Assembly: GCF_001544915.2 (NCBI RefSeq)
Contig: NZ_FCOE02000003.1
Location: forward strand, 124,001-188,000
Origin: Caballeronia pedi
GTDB lineage: Bacteria > Pseudomonadota > Gammaproteobacteria > Burkholderiales > Burkholderiaceae
Direction of reading: 5' to 3'
DNA length: 64,000 nt
The position numbers and the translations under genes were made by a program. Numbering within the stretch: position 1 is the first letter of the stretch; every line of letters begins with the position of its first letter. Under the pieces are notes generated by a model, which was given only the letters and a program-made list of their open reading frames with translations, was not told the DNA's origin and did no database searches. Shown here piece after piece: positions 28,721 through 37,317 of the stretch.

Positions 28721-29986
28721 ATGTCGTCCCTGTCGACCACCACGAGCACGAACCGCGCAACGACGTGGGCGCTCATCGGCGCCGCTGCGCTGATCCTGAG
28801 CGCAGCCATGGGCGTGCGCCAGACTTTCGGGCTCTTCATCGGGCCGTTTTCCTTTGATCGCGGCATGCCCGTCACGCTGATCGCCTTCGCGATCGCGCTG
28901 CACAATCTCGTGTGGGGTTTCGCGCAGCCGTTCGCCGGCGCCGCCGCCGACCGCTATGGCGCCGCGCCCATCGTCGCGACGGGCGCGGCCACCTTCGCCG
29001 CCGGACTCGCGCTCGCCGCCGCCGCGACCTCGGGCTGGATGCTCGTGCTCGGGCTGGGCGTGCTGGTTGGCATCGGCATCAGTTGCACGAGCTTCGGCGT
29101 CGTGCTCGCGACGGTCGGACGTGTCGCGTCGCCGCAAACGCGCAGTGTCGCGATGGGTCTCGCCAGCGCGGGCGGCTCGCTCGGACAAGTACTGATGGTG
29201 CCGTTCGCGCAGGAAGTGCGCGTGCATGCGGGCGTGGCGGCGTCGCTCTACGCCCTCGCCTTCGTGCTGCTGCTCGCCGCGCCGCTCGGCATCGTGCTCG
29301 ATCGCGCGAGCCGTGCGCGCAAGACAGCGGCATCGGCATCGCACGAACAGCACGCGCAACCCGCCACGATGCCGCTGCGCGAAACGCTCGCGTATGCGTC
29401 GCGGCATCGCGGCTATCGGCTGCTGACGCTTGGGTTTTTCACCTGCGGTTTCCAGCTTGCGTTCATCGCGACGCATCTGCCGGGCTATCTGATGCTGTGC
29501 CACATGCCGGTCGGGCTGGGCGCGACGGCGCTCGCGCTGATCGGCCTGTTCAACATGATCGGCAGTTGGGGATGCGGCTGGCTCGGCGGACGCTGGCGGC
29601 AGCATCACGTGCTCGCGTGGCTCTATCTGATTCGCGGCGGCACGATCGCCCTCTTCGTGCTGCTGCCGACGACCAGCGTTTCCGTCGTCGTCTTCGCCGC
29701 CGTGATGGGGCTGACGTGGCTCGGCACGGTGCCGCTCACCAACGGTCTGATCGCGAAGGTATTCGGCACGCGCCATCTCGGCACGCTGTTCGGCGTCGTG
29801 TTTCTGAGTCACCAGCTTGGTTCGTTTCTCGGCGCGTGGCTCGGCGGCTATGTGTTCGACACGACGGGTTCGTACTCGCTGATCTGGGGCGCGACGGCGG
29901 TGGCCGGGCTCGTGGCGGCCTTGCTGCATTTTCCGATCGATGACCGGCCCGTTGCCGATGCATCGATCGCTGGCGCGCGTGCCTGA
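28721..29986 (+). CDS. MFS transporter, oxalate/formate antiporter-like
   Basis: A 421-residue membrane protein with about 12 hydrophobic segments. The start at 28721 has a strong AAGGAGG site at 28704-28710; longer frames begin inside the preceding LysR gene. The first segments (ALILSAAMGVRQTFGLFIGPF) and the loop AGAAADRYGAAP resemble OFA and monocarboxylate-type MFS carriers. The stop lies nine bases from the end of the convergent pbpG gene. Substrate unknown. Confidence 0.78.
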   Translation: MSSLSTTTSTNRATTWALIGAAALILSAAMGVRQTFGLFIGPFSFDRGMPVTLIAFAIALHNLVWGFAQPFAGAAADRYGAAPIVATGAATFAAGLALAAAATSGWMLVLGLGVLVGIGISCTSFGVVLATVGRVASPQTRSVAMGLASAGGSLGQVLMVPFAQEVRVHAGVAASLYALAFVLLLAAPLGIVLDRASRARKTAASASHEQHAQPATMPLRETLAYASRHRGYRLLTLGFFTCGFQLAFIATHLPGYLMLCHMPVGLGATALALIGLFNMIGSWGCGWLGGRWRQHHVLAWLYLIRGGTIALFVLLPTTSVSVVVFAAVMGLTWLGTVPLTNGLIAKVFGTRHLGTLFGVVFLSHQLGSFLGAWLGGYVFDTTGSYSLIWGATAVAGLVAALLHFPIDDRPVADASIAGARA

Positions 29987-29994
29987 TGACGCTG

Positions 29995-30828
29995 CTAGCG
30001 GTGATGCACTTGCCGCCGCAACAACCAGCTACGCAGATTCGCCGCGTCCTGAAAGTGCCCATGCGCATTCGGCGCGCCGAGAATGACGAACAGCGTCGGA
30101 TGACCCTTCACTTGCGCGACGACGATGAGGCAATGCCCCGCCTCGTTCGTGAATCCCGTCTTCTGCAAGCCGACGCGCCATGACGCGCGATACACCAGCG
30201 GATCGGTATTCCGATACATCAGCGGCCCGTCTCCGCCGAGCACGAGCTTCTGGTGCGAGGTCGCGAAGTCACGGATCGCCGGATAACGATACGCGGCGCG
30301 CGCGAGCTTCGTGAGATCGCGCGCGCTCGACACGTTGCGCGGCGAAAGCCCGGTCGGATCGACGAAATGGCTGCGGTTCATGTGCAGTCGCTTCGCGGTG
30401 TGATTCATCGCACGCACGAAGCCCGCGCGTCCGCCTGGATAGTCGCGGCTCAACGCGAACGCCGCGCGATTCTCCGATGACATCAGCGCGATATGCAGCA
30501 TCGTCTTGCGCAACAGGAGGGAACCGACAGGCAGACGCGAGCGCGACCACTTGAGCCGATCGACGTCGGCGTCGGTGATGCGCGCGGGCTTGAGCAGCGA
30601 ACGCTTCGAGTCGAGCACGACCATCGCGGTGAGCAACTTGGTGAGCGATGCGATTGGCAGGCGCGCGTCGGCGTGCTTCGCATAGAGCGTGCGCCCGGTC
30701 GTCAGATCGACGGCGATCGCGGCACGCGCCTGCACGACGGGTTTGGTCGCCACGCGCTTCGCGTGCGCGATGAGCGGCACGAGGCTCGCGAAGACGAAAA
30801 CGATGAAGACGAGATGGAATTTGAGCAT
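29995..30828 (-). CDS. pbpG: D-alanyl-D-alanine endopeptidase PbpG (PBP7 type)
   Basis: A 277-residue exported penicillin-binding protein that trims D-Ala cross-links in peptidoglycan. It has an N-terminal signal segment (FHLVFIVFVFASLVPLIAHA). The three active-site motifs of the S11 family are present: SLTK at 61-64, SEN at 118-120 and KTG in GLQKTGFTNEAGH. The length agrees with PBP7-type low-molecular-weight enzymes and lacks the extra C-terminal domain of PBP5. It is a stand-alone gene on the minus strand. Confidence 0.88.
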   Translation of the reverse strand: MLKFHLVFIVFVFASLVPLIAHAKRVATKPVVQARAAIAVDLTTGRTLYAKHADARLPIASLTKLLTAMVVLDSKRSLLKPARITDADVDRLKWSRSRLPVGSLLLRKTMLHIALMSSENRAAFALSRDYPGGRAGFVRAMNHTAKRLHMNRSHFVDPTGLSPRNVSSARDLTKLARAAYRYPAIRDFATSHQKLVLGGDGPLMYRNTDPLVYRASWRVGLQKTGFTNEAGHCLIVVAQVKGHPTLFVILGAPNAHGHFQDAANLRSWLLRRQVHHR

Positions 30829-30945
30829 GACGCGGTCAGATGCGCGTCATCGAAACGAGTGTCGGTGGCATCAGCGGCAACGGGCAAAAGAGTCCGCTAC
30901 CGTAAGTTCCAAGTCTTAAGTGAAACTTAAACCACGTGCGACCTC

Positions 30946-32178
30946 TCACCGACGCCGCGCCCAGAACGCCAGCCCCGCACACGCAATCAGCAGGCTGCCC
31001 GTGGCGAAGAACACCGAGTGCAGCCCTAACCACACGCCGATCTGTCCGCCGATCACCGGCCCGACGACTTGGCCGCTGAACTGCGCCGATTGCAGATAAC
31101 CCAGCATCGTGCCGCTGCTGCGTTCATCGACGGCACTACGCGCGAGCTTCGAAATGGCGGGCAATAAACCGGCGAGCGTCATCCCCATCACGACGCGCAA
31201 CGCCGCAAGCTGCCACCACTGATGCACGAACGCCTGCGGAATCATCGCGATGCCGGTCAGCACGAGACATCCGACGATCACGTTCCAGCTCCCGATGCGA
31301 TCCGCCAGCGCGCCGAGCCGCGCCGCCGTCAGCATGCTGCCGAGCGCGGAGCATGCCATCACGACGCCCGCGATGCGCGCCACGCGATCGGCCGTCACGC
31401 CCAGACTGCCGATATACACCGTGATGATCGGTTCGATCGACATGTTCGCGAGCAGCACCATCATCGCGGTTGCGAGCAGCGCGGCGACCACGACATAGTT
31501 CGTGCGATGCGCATGCGTAGACGCCGTGTGCGCCGCGCGCTTCTTCGCATCGGCCGGATGAAAGTCTTCCTTCACGAGGAGGATCGTCGCGAGCGCGGCC
31601 ACCGCGATCATCCCCGCGCCCGCGAAAAACGTCCCGCGAATGCCGATCAACCCCGGCAACAGCCCGCCGATCAGCGGCCCGGCGAGATTGCCCGCGAGCG
31701 CGCCCGTCGACAAAATGCCGAGCGCCCATCCTGCCCGCTCGCGCGGCGCCTGCGTGCCGATCATCACCGTCGATGCCGACGCGTAACCGCCGACCAGCCC
31801 CGCAATCAGACGCAACGCAACCAGCTGATGCACCGAATGCGCAACCCCGATCAGCGACATCACGACCGCCATGCCGACCGCCGCACGCACGAGCATCGGC
31901 TTGCGGCCGTAGCGATCCGCGAGCCGTCCCCACAGCGGCGCGGTGACGGCGGTGCCGAGAAACGTCGCGCTGAACGCGACACCCGACCATTCGATCACCG
32001 CCCGCTGCGATTCCACGCCGAGTTGCCGCACATACAGCGGCAGAAACGGCAGCAGCATGCTCAGACTCACGAGCGTCGTGAACGAACCGAATACGCACAC
32101 GACGAGATTGCGCCGCCAGTATTGCTCGTTACGTTCGGCGTAACCGAGCGGCATCGCCCCTTGAATGACATGGCTCAT
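30946..32178 (-). CDS. MFS multidrug efflux transporter, MdtG-like
   Basis: A 410-residue carrier with about 12 hydrophobic segments. I set the start at 32178, where ATG overlaps the stop of the upstream MFS gene (ATGA); the longer frame runs into that gene. The motif GRLADRYGRKPML after helix 2 is the classic MFS motif A, and GTQAPRERAGWALG resembles the central part of MdtG/TetA-like efflux proteins. Coupling to the upstream YbfB-type gene and LysR regulator suggests a three-gene unit. Confidence 0.8.
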   Translation of the reverse strand: MSHVIQGAMPLGYAERNEQYWRRNLVVCVFGSFTTLVSLSMLLPFLPLYVRQLGVESQRAVIEWSGVAFSATFLGTAVTAPLWGRLADRYGRKPMLVRAAVGMAVVMSLIGVAHSVHQLVALRLIAGLVGGYASASTVMIGTQAPRERAGWALGILSTGALAGNLAGPLIGGLLPGLIGIRGTFFAGAGMIAVAALATILLVKEDFHPADAKKRAAHTASTHAHRTNYVVVAALLATAMMVLLANMSIEPIITVYIGSLGVTADRVARIAGVVMACSALGSMLTAARLGALADRIGSWNVIVGCLVLTGIAMIPQAFVHQWWQLAALRVVMGMTLAGLLPAISKLARSAVDERSSGTMLGYLQSAQFSGQVVGPVIGGQIGVWLGLHSVFFATGSLLIACAGLAFWARRR

Positions 32179-33377
32179 TTCGACCTCAACGCAGCAAACA
32201 GATCGACGGTCAAGGCAACCGCAAGCGCGCCCGCGCCGATCCCGAACAACAGCCGGTAGTCCCCGCCGCTGCTCGAAAACAGGAACGACATCCCATACGC
32301 CGCGAGTGCCTGCAGCACGGCGAAGCCCGTGGTCGCGTTGCTCCACGCGCCCTTCTGCGCGGCGGGATGATGCGCGAGCAGTTCATTCACGCGTCCCAGC
32401 ACGAGCGGCACGATACCCGGCGTGAACGCGCCGACCAGCACGCTCGACACCATCAGCAGCGAAGTATTCGACGTGACCGCGGGAATCGCGACGGCGATCA
32501 GTTGCAGCAGATACGCGACGCGCAACGCAGGCCCGAATCCCGCGCGATCGGCAAGATGACCGGCAAGCAACGGACCGGCAATCGCTCCGAGGCCATACAG
32601 CACCCAGTACTGCGCGCCGGCATCGACGCCCTTGCCGAGACCGCGCGCGACGAAATCGACGAGAAAGATCATGTGCGGCACGAGACCGACCGCATTGAGC
32701 GCGTACTCGACGAACAGCGCGCGCAACGCGGGCGGCGACGGCGCTTTTGCGTGCCTGGGTTCATTCACATGCGCCGATGCGGGCGCATCCTGCGACGGCC
32801 AGCCGTTCCACGCGACGACAGTCAGCAACAGCGACACTATCGCGAGCCCGAGCCACGTCTCGGTCAGCCCGTGCCGAAGCAGCAGCGGCACGATCGTCCC
32901 CGACGCCGCAATGCCGAGCCCGATGCCCGTGAAGATCGCGCCGCTCGCGAAGCCGCGACGCGACGGCGCGACATGCGCGATGATCGTCGGCGCGGCGAGC
33001 ACCATCAGCGCGCCGCCGGAAATCCCCGACAGAAACCGCCACACGAAGAACCAGAGAAACGAGACGGGAAACGCGCACGCGATGAACGCGACGGTGGCGA
33101 GCACCATCATCGCGCGCAGGACCGTCGCGGCGCGTGCGTGGCGCGCGAGCACGCCGGCCGCAAGCGCGCCCGCGAGATAACCGCCGAGATTGGCCGCGCC
33201 GAGATAAGCCGCCGTCGACGCCGGGAACCAGTGCGCGCCGATGATCGCCGGCAACAGCGGCGTATAGGCGAACCGCGCCAGCCCGATGCCGACCAGACTC
33301 GCGCTCGCGCCGGCGAGCACGCCGCGCCAGACCTGGAACGAGCCGCGCTCCGATTGATTGAAGACTGCGTATCGCAT
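32175..33377 (-). CDS. YbfB/YjiJ-family MFS transporter
   Basis: A 400-residue membrane protein with about 12 hydrophobic segments. ATG 33377 is preceded by GGAGG. The opening (GVLAGASASLVGIGLARFAYTPLLP) is the hallmark of the YbfB/YjiJ family, whose substrates are unknown. The stop overlaps the start of the MdtG-like gene. It lies 108 bp downstream of a LysR gene on the same strand, with an inverted repeat in between. Confidence 0.82.
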   Translation of the reverse strand: MRYAVFNQSERGSFQVWRGVLAGASASLVGIGLARFAYTPLLPAIIGAHWFPASTAAYLGAANLGGYLAGALAAGVLARHARAATVLRAMMVLATVAFIACAFPVSFLWFFVWRFLSGISGGALMVLAAPTIIAHVAPSRRGFASGAIFTGIGLGIAASGTIVPLLLRHGLTETWLGLAIVSLLLTVVAWNGWPSQDAPASAHVNEPRHAKAPSPPALRALFVEYALNAVGLVPHMIFLVDFVARGLGKGVDAGAQYWVLYGLGAIAGPLLAGHLADRAGFGPALRVAYLLQLIAVAIPAVTSNTSLLMVSSVLVGAFTPGIVPLVLGRVNELLAHHPAAQKGAWSNATTGFAVLQALAAYGMSFLFSSSGGDYRLLFGIGAGALAVALTVDLFAALRSK

Positions 33378-33435
33378 ACTGCCTCCACGACTGCATCGGG
33401 CACGCACGCGCGCCCTTCGATGAAGGCCAGTCTAT

Positions 33436-33466
33436 ATTCGATCGATTCAAGAGAGAATCGACGAGA
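33436..33466. promoter_or_regulatory. Inverted repeat between LysR gene and MFS pair
   Basis: CGATTC (33443-33448) and GAATCG (33455-33460) are perfectly inverted around six bases, and the match extends imperfectly outwards through TATTCGAT and GACGAGAATA. The element sits 66-84 bp upstream of the YbfB-type start and is a plausible operator for the adjacent LysR or another regulator. A second short palindrome, GAAGATAATCTTC, lies at 33471-33483. Confidence 0.4.
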
Positions 33467-33485
33467 ATAGGAAGATAATCTTCCG

Positions 33486-34409
33486 CTATGCGGTTGAATC
33501 AATCTGCAACTGCTTGAAATGACGCCGCAGACGCGGCGTGGCGAAATCGACGAAAGCGCGCACCTTCGGCACCGAAAGCCGTCCATGCGGCGTCAGCAGA
33601 TGCACCGGCAAGGGCGCGTGCTCGCTGTCCGGCAGCACGATCTGGAGCGTCCTGTCCTTCACTTCCCTCGCGACGTGATACGAAAATAGCCGCGTGAGCC
33701 CGTGCCCATCGACGGCGGATGCCACCGCCGCCCGCACCGTATTCACGATCAGGCGTGGCGTGAACTGCACGACTTGCGGAATCGTCGAGCCGGTGGACGT
33801 CGGAAAGCTCCAAGAATCGAGGCCGAAGTGCGTCATCGAAATGATCTGATGCTGCGCGAGATCGGCGGGCTGCGCGATGCGCGGATGCGTCGAAAGATAG
33901 CGCGGCGACGCGGCCACGACGCGCCGCACTTCACCCACGGGAATCGCGATCAGCGTCGAGTCCGACAGATGCGCGATGCGCAGCGCAACATCGATGCCTT
34001 CATCGATCAGGCTCACGGGCCGGTCGAGCATTTGCAGGCGCACGGAAACGGCGGGAAAGCGCGCGATGAAGTCATCGAGCATCGGGCGCAGGAAGTCTTC
34101 GCCCGCGGCGACCGGCGCGGTGATAGTCAGAAGTCCGCGCGGCGCGGACCGTTCGTGCGCGATCAGCAGATCGGCTTCTTCGAGATCGGTGAGAATGCGG
34201 CGGCACGCGACGGCATAACGCTCGCCCGCTTCGGACAGTTTGATCGTGCGCGTCGTGCGATGGAGCAAAGCGGTGCCGGTGTGCTCCTCCAGAAACGCGA
34301 TCGCGCGGCTCACGGCTGCGGGCGAGCGGCCGAGCCGCCGCCCCGCGCCCGCCAGACTGCCTTCGTCCAGCGTGGCGATGAACACCTTCATCGCGTCGAT
34401 TCGGTCCAT
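33486..34409 (-). CDS. LysR-family transcriptional regulator
   Basis: A 307-residue LysR protein. The helix-turn-helix is at residues ~4-60 (MKVFIATLDEGSLAGAGRRL, SPAAVSRAIAFLEEHTGTAL), followed by the typical RTTRTIKLSEAGERY linker helix and a periplasmic-binding-like effector domain. The pattern is that of the AaeR/DmlR-like subgroup common in Burkholderiaceae. It lies upstream of two MFS exporter genes on the same strand and probably regulates them. Confidence 0.85.
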   Translation of the reverse strand: MDRIDAMKVFIATLDEGSLAGAGRRLGRSPAAVSRAIAFLEEHTGTALLHRTTRTIKLSEAGERYAVACRRILTDLEEADLLIAHERSAPRGLLTITAPVAAGEDFLRPMLDDFIARFPAVSVRLQMLDRPVSLIDEGIDVALRIAHLSDSTLIAIPVGEVRRVVAASPRYLSTHPRIAQPADLAQHQIISMTHFGLDSWSFPTSTGSTIPQVVQFTPRLIVNTVRAAVASAVDGHGLTRLFSYHVAREVKDRTLQIVLPDSEHAPLPVHLLTPHGRLSVPKVRAFVDFATPRLRRHFKQLQIDSTA

Positions 34410-34479
34410 GTCGGCTCGGTGCTTCGCTTGATCGATGAAGCGCCAAGTCTACCGGAGCGAATCGCGCGGATGAACGGCG

Positions 34480-34896
34480 TCACACGACCGTGATCGTCAC
34501 GTCGATGTTGTTTTTCAGCGCCTTCGAGTACGGGCAAGTCTGATGCGCCAGGTTCGCGATTTCGTCAGCCACCGCGCGCTCGATGCCCGGCAGGCTCACG
34601 TTCAGGCGCGCGCGCAGCAGATACGCTTCGCCTGCCGTGCCGAGGTCCACTTCCGCATCGACGGCGGTTTCGGCGGGCAGACGCGTCTTGAGTTTCGCGG
34701 CGGCCTTGCCCATCGCGCCGATGAAACATGCGGACCAGCCGGCGGCCAGCATCTGCTCGGGATTGGTGCCCGCGCCGGTCGATCCGGGCGGCGACAGCTT
34801 GACGTCGAGACGGCCATCGGTGCTTTTCGCGAAGCCTTCACGGCCTCCGACGACGCGGGTTTTGCCGGTGTACAGGACGGTATCGATCTGGGTCAT
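34480..34896 (-). CDS. ohr: Organic hydroperoxide resistance protein Ohr (OsmC family)
   Basis: A 138-residue peroxidase that reduces organic hydroperoxides using a pair of active cysteines. Both are visible: Cys57 in GWSACFIGAM and Cys121 in HQTCPYSKA. The N-terminal YTGKTRVVGGREGFAKSTDG block and overall length are those of Ohr rather than OsmC. No OhrR repressor gene is adjacent. Instead it is the third gene of a minus-strand run with two small exported-protein genes (36- and 41-bp gaps), preceded by a copy of the duplicated regulatory element. Confidence 0.88.
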   Translation of the reverse strand: MTQIDTVLYTGKTRVVGGREGFAKSTDGRLDVKLSPPGSTGAGTNPEQMLAAGWSACFIGAMGKAAAKLKTRLPAETAVDAEVDLGTAGEAYLLRARLNVSLPGIERAVADEIANLAHQTCPYSKALKNNIDVTITVV

Positions 34897-34932
34897 GATG
34901 AATTCCTCGTGTGGTTTCGAAAGTGGATGCGT

Positions 34933-35205
34933 TCAGTGATGCGCGAAGAGCGTGGCGACGTCGTTCGTGGTCGCGCCGCGCGCGCCCGATTGCGAGAACG
35001 TGTCGCCCATGCCGCCGTATGCCTGCGTCTGCGCGCCGCCGTTTTCATTGGCGATGGTCTGCGCGCTGACGCCGCGTTGCGATGCCGGCGCGCCCGCGAG
35101 CGGGTCGTAGTGCGGCGCGGGACCATAGCCGCTGCTGGCGAATGCGGAACCGGCTGCGACGGCGCTGACGGCGATAACTGCGGCGGTGATGAATTGCTTG
35201 ATCAT
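34933..35205 (-). CDS. Small exported protein of unknown function
   Basis: A 90-residue product with a clear signal peptide (IKQFITAAVIAVSAVAAGSAFA) and a Gly/Ala/Ser-rich mature part of low complexity. It is preceded by AAGAGAGACC. No domain is recognised. It sits between a DUF4148 gene and ohr on the same strand with short gaps, suggesting co-expression in a stress-linked operon. Confidence 0.65.
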   Translation of the reverse strand: MIKQFITAAVIAVSAVAAGSAFASSGYGPAPHYDPLAGAPASQRGVSAQTIANENGGAQTQAYGGMGDTFSQSGARGATTNDVATLFAHH

Positions 35206-35246
35206 GATTGGTCTCTCTTGTTTCAGTTGATTCGGTGAATGTCTGA

Positions 35247-35465
35247 TTAGCTGCCTTGATACAGGCTGTGCAGCGCGGCGATCTGGCCATCGCGCTGGGC
35301 CTGCACCAGTTCCTGCTTTACTTCGGCGCGAGTCTTGCCGGCGTAGGCATGCTTCGCCACGGCCTGTTCGGTTTGCACGCTCATCGGGGTGTTCGTGACG
35401 GCGGCGTGAGCAACACCGGTCATGGCGCTGGCGACGAGAGCGAAAGCAACGAGGGTGGATTTCAT
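35247..35465 (-). CDS. DUF4148 family exported protein
   Basis: A 72-residue protein with a signal peptide (KSTLVAFALVASAMTGVAHA) and the DUF4148 signature KTRAEVKQELVQAQRDG. The start has a strong AAGGAGAG site. DUF4148 proteins are abundant small periplasmic proteins of Burkholderiales with no established function. This is the first gene of the minus-strand run leading to ohr, and a duplicated regulatory element lies about 130-210 bp upstream. Confidence 0.78.
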   Translation of the reverse strand: MKSTLVAFALVASAMTGVAHAAVTNTPMSVQTEQAVAKHAYAGKTRAEVKQELVQAQRDGQIAALHSLYQGS

Positions 35466-35591
35466 GGTGTCTCTCCTTAACGGAACAAATGGATCAATCA
35501 GTCGGTTGAATGAGTTACGGCACCTGGGCTGCGCGGGTGTTCGTCTTGCGTTTCACTCGTGAGCCGTCGTTGTGTGTATTTGAAGCCGCGC

Positions 35592-35675
35592 AGGTATCTG
35601 GCTTGTGTCCGGAAAGCGGGTCCTGTGCAATGTTTTGTATCGGATGCAATGCAGATACATTGCGATACGAAACCC
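35592..35675. promoter_or_regulatory. Duplicated regulatory element, copy A (upstream of DUF4148-ohr run)
   Basis: A block of about 75-80 bp is closely similar to the block at 36310-36395. Core features are GCTTGTGTC, GCAATGTT, TGTATC (35636-35641), GATACA (35654-35659) and GATACG (35664-35669). The last two hexamers are spaced exactly 10 bp start to start, as in direct-repeat sites for OmpR-family response regulators. It begins at the end of the thioredoxin gene and faces the DUF4148 promoter region. Confidence 0.6.
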
Positions 35676-35677
35676 GC

Positions 35678-36205
35678 TTACTGCGCGGCCAGCAGCTTTT
35701 CGATCACGGCTTCGGTCTGCGCGTAATCGCCCTCGCCGACGTGCGTATAGGCCACGCGACCGTGCTTGTCGATCAGATAGAACGCGGGCCAGTATTGGTT
35801 GCCATACGCGGCCCAGGTGGCGTAGCGGTTGTCCTGCGCGACCGGATACGTAATGCCGAAACGCTCGATCGCGCGCTGCACGTTGTGCGTGTCCTGCTCG
35901 AACGGAAACTCGGGCGTATGCACGCCGACCACGACGAGCCCCTTGTCCGCGTACTTCCGATGCCACGACTTCACGGCCGGCAGCGTGTTGATGCAATTGC
36001 CGCACGCGAAGGTCCAGAAATCGACGAGCACGACCTTGCCGCGCAACTGCGCGAGCGTGAGCGGCTCGCTGTTGAGCCATGTGTCGATGCCGGCGAATTC
36101 CGGCGCAATGGTGTTATTGACGGGCGCGGCGGCGTGCGCGGGCGTGATGGCCGCGCAGGCGGCCAGTCCGGCGCACGCGGCTGCGTTCTTGATGGCGGCG
36201 AGCAT
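35678..36205 (-). CDS. TlpA-like periplasmic thioredoxin
   Basis: A 175-residue exported redox protein. I chose ATG 36205 (AGAGGA upstream), which opens a signal peptide ending around TPAHA; the long upstream frame crosses the regulatory region. The thioredoxin fold has the active site TFACGNC (Cys68, Cys71) and later the conserved YPVAQDNR and WPAFYLIDKHGRVAY blocks. It resembles the redoxin domains of DipZ/TlpA-type proteins. It is divergent from the two-component system genes and shares with them a region holding copy B of the duplicated element. Confidence 0.82.
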   Translation of the reverse strand: MLAAIKNAAACAGLAACAAITPAHAAAPVNNTIAPEFAGIDTWLNSEPLTLAQLRGKVVLVDFWTFACGNCINTLPAVKSWHRKYADKGLVVVGVHTPEFPFEQDTHNVQRAIERFGITYPVAQDNRYATWAAYGNQYWPAFYLIDKHGRVAYTHVGEGDYAQTEAVIEKLLAAQ

Positions 36206-36309
36206 GACGAAGTCCTCTGAATGCGGTAGAAAATCGGGGCGCGCGATAAAGTCATATCGCCCCGGCAGGCCGACGTTCGCATCGGCATGACCGCATTGGA
36301 CTGCGCGCG

Positions 36310-36395
36310 CGTATCCCGCTTGTGTCGGGCAAAGCGCGCTGCGCAATGTTATGTATCGCGCGACATGCGGGATACACTGCGATACAAAACATCCG
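36310..36395. promoter_or_regulatory. Duplicated regulatory element, copy B (between thioredoxin and two-component genes)
   Basis: Similar to copy A over about 75-80 bp, with GCTTGTGTC, GCAATGTT, TGTATC (36352-36357) and GATACA at both 36371-36376 and 36381-36386, again a 10-bp period. It lies in the divergent region, about 105 bp or more upstream of the thioredoxin start and 58 bp before the small exported-peptide frame that leads to the response regulator. Confidence 0.6.
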
Positions 36396-36443
36396 CTGAG
36401 ACGCGCTATAACGCAGACATCGCGCAATCAGCGGGAGCTAAAA

Positions 36444-36587
36444 ATGAAACGCATGCTGGCGGTCCTCGCCTTTCTCGTCGGCGGGATCGCGACTGAAATG
36501 GCCCATCCGGTTCAGTGTCTGCTGGTCAGCCCAAGCCGGGTGCAACTCAAGCGTCAACGACAACGATCCATCGATGGAAACCACTGA
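36444..36587 (+). CDS. Possible small membrane or exported peptide leading the two-component operon
   Basis: A 47-codon frame starts at ATG 36444 after GGGAGCTAAAA. It encodes a basic-hydrophobic N-terminus (KRMLAVLAFLVGGIATEM) resembling a signal or membrane segment, then a basic tail. It overlaps the response regulator start by 14 bp, so it could be a translationally coupled leader. No family is recognised and it may be chance. Confidence 0.35.
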   Translation: MKRMLAVLAFLVGGIATEMAHPVQCLLVSPSRVQLKRQRQRSIDGNH

Positions 36588-37317
36588 TCACGTATTGATC
36601 GTCGACGACGATCGCGGCATTCGCGAACTGCTCGCCACCTACCTCGAAAAGAACGGCATGCGCGTGTCGCTCGCCGCGAACGGCCGGCAGATGCGCGCCG
36701 TGCTGGAACAGCAGGGCGCGCCGGATCTGATCGTGCTCGATCTGATGCTGCCCGGCGAAGACGGCCTCGTGCTGTGCCGCGAACTGCGCGCGGGCAAGTT
36801 CCGCGACGTGCCGGTGCTGATGCTCACCGCGCGCAACGAGGAAGCCGACCGCATTCTCGGCCTCGAAATGGGCGCCGACGATTACCTGCCGAAACCCTTC
36901 GCCGTGCGCGAATTGCTCGCGCGCATCCGCTCGGTGCTGCGCCGCACGCGCATGCTGCCGCCGGGCATGGAAGTGTCGGAATCAGCGGCGATGCTCGGCT
37001 TCGGCGACTGGCGGCTCGACACCACCGCGCGTCATCTGCTCGATGCCGAAGGCACGATGGTCGCGCTGTCCGGCGCGGAATACCGGCTGCTGCGCGTGTT
37101 TCTCGACAATGCGCAGCGCGTGCTGACGCGCGATCAATTGCTGAATCTGACGCAAGGACGTCAGGCCGACGCGTTCGACCGCTCCATCGACCTGCTTGTG
37201 TCGCGTCTGCGTCAGCGTCTGCGCGACACCGCCCGCGAGCCTCGCTACATCAAGACGCTGCGCAGCGAAGGCTACGTGTTCTCGGCCGATGTCAAACCGA
37301 TCGAGTCTTCTCAATGA
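36574..37317 (+). CDS. OmpR-family response regulator
   Basis: A 247-residue two-domain regulator. The receiver domain (~1-120) has the acidic pair at 11-13, phosphoacceptor Asp56 in VLDLMLPGEDG and the conserved Lys in YLPKPFAVRELLARIR. The C-terminal winged helix (~140-240) includes LSGAEYRLLRVFL and VDVLVSRLR-like RSIDLLVSRLRQRL, ending in the KTLRSEGYVF wing. The stop overlaps the kinase start by four bases (ATGA). The 10-bp-spaced GATACA repeats nearby are candidate binding sites. Confidence 0.9.
   Translation: METTDHVLIVDDDRGIRELLATYLEKNGMRVSLAANGRQMRAVLEQQGAPDLIVLDLMLPGEDGLVLCRELRAGKFRDVPVLMLTARNEEADRILGLEMGADDYLPKPFAVRELLARIRSVLRRTRMLPPGMEVSESAAMLGFGDWRLDTTARHLLDAEGTMVALSGAEYRLLRVFLDNAQRVLTRDQLLNLTQGRQADAFDRSIDLLVSRLRQRLRDTAREPRYIKTLRSEGYVFSADVKPIESSQ

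Noticed and set aside
36351..36443. Upstream extension of the small exported-peptide frame
   Set aside because: It would start within the regulatory element and has no ribosome binding site; ATG 36444 is better placed.
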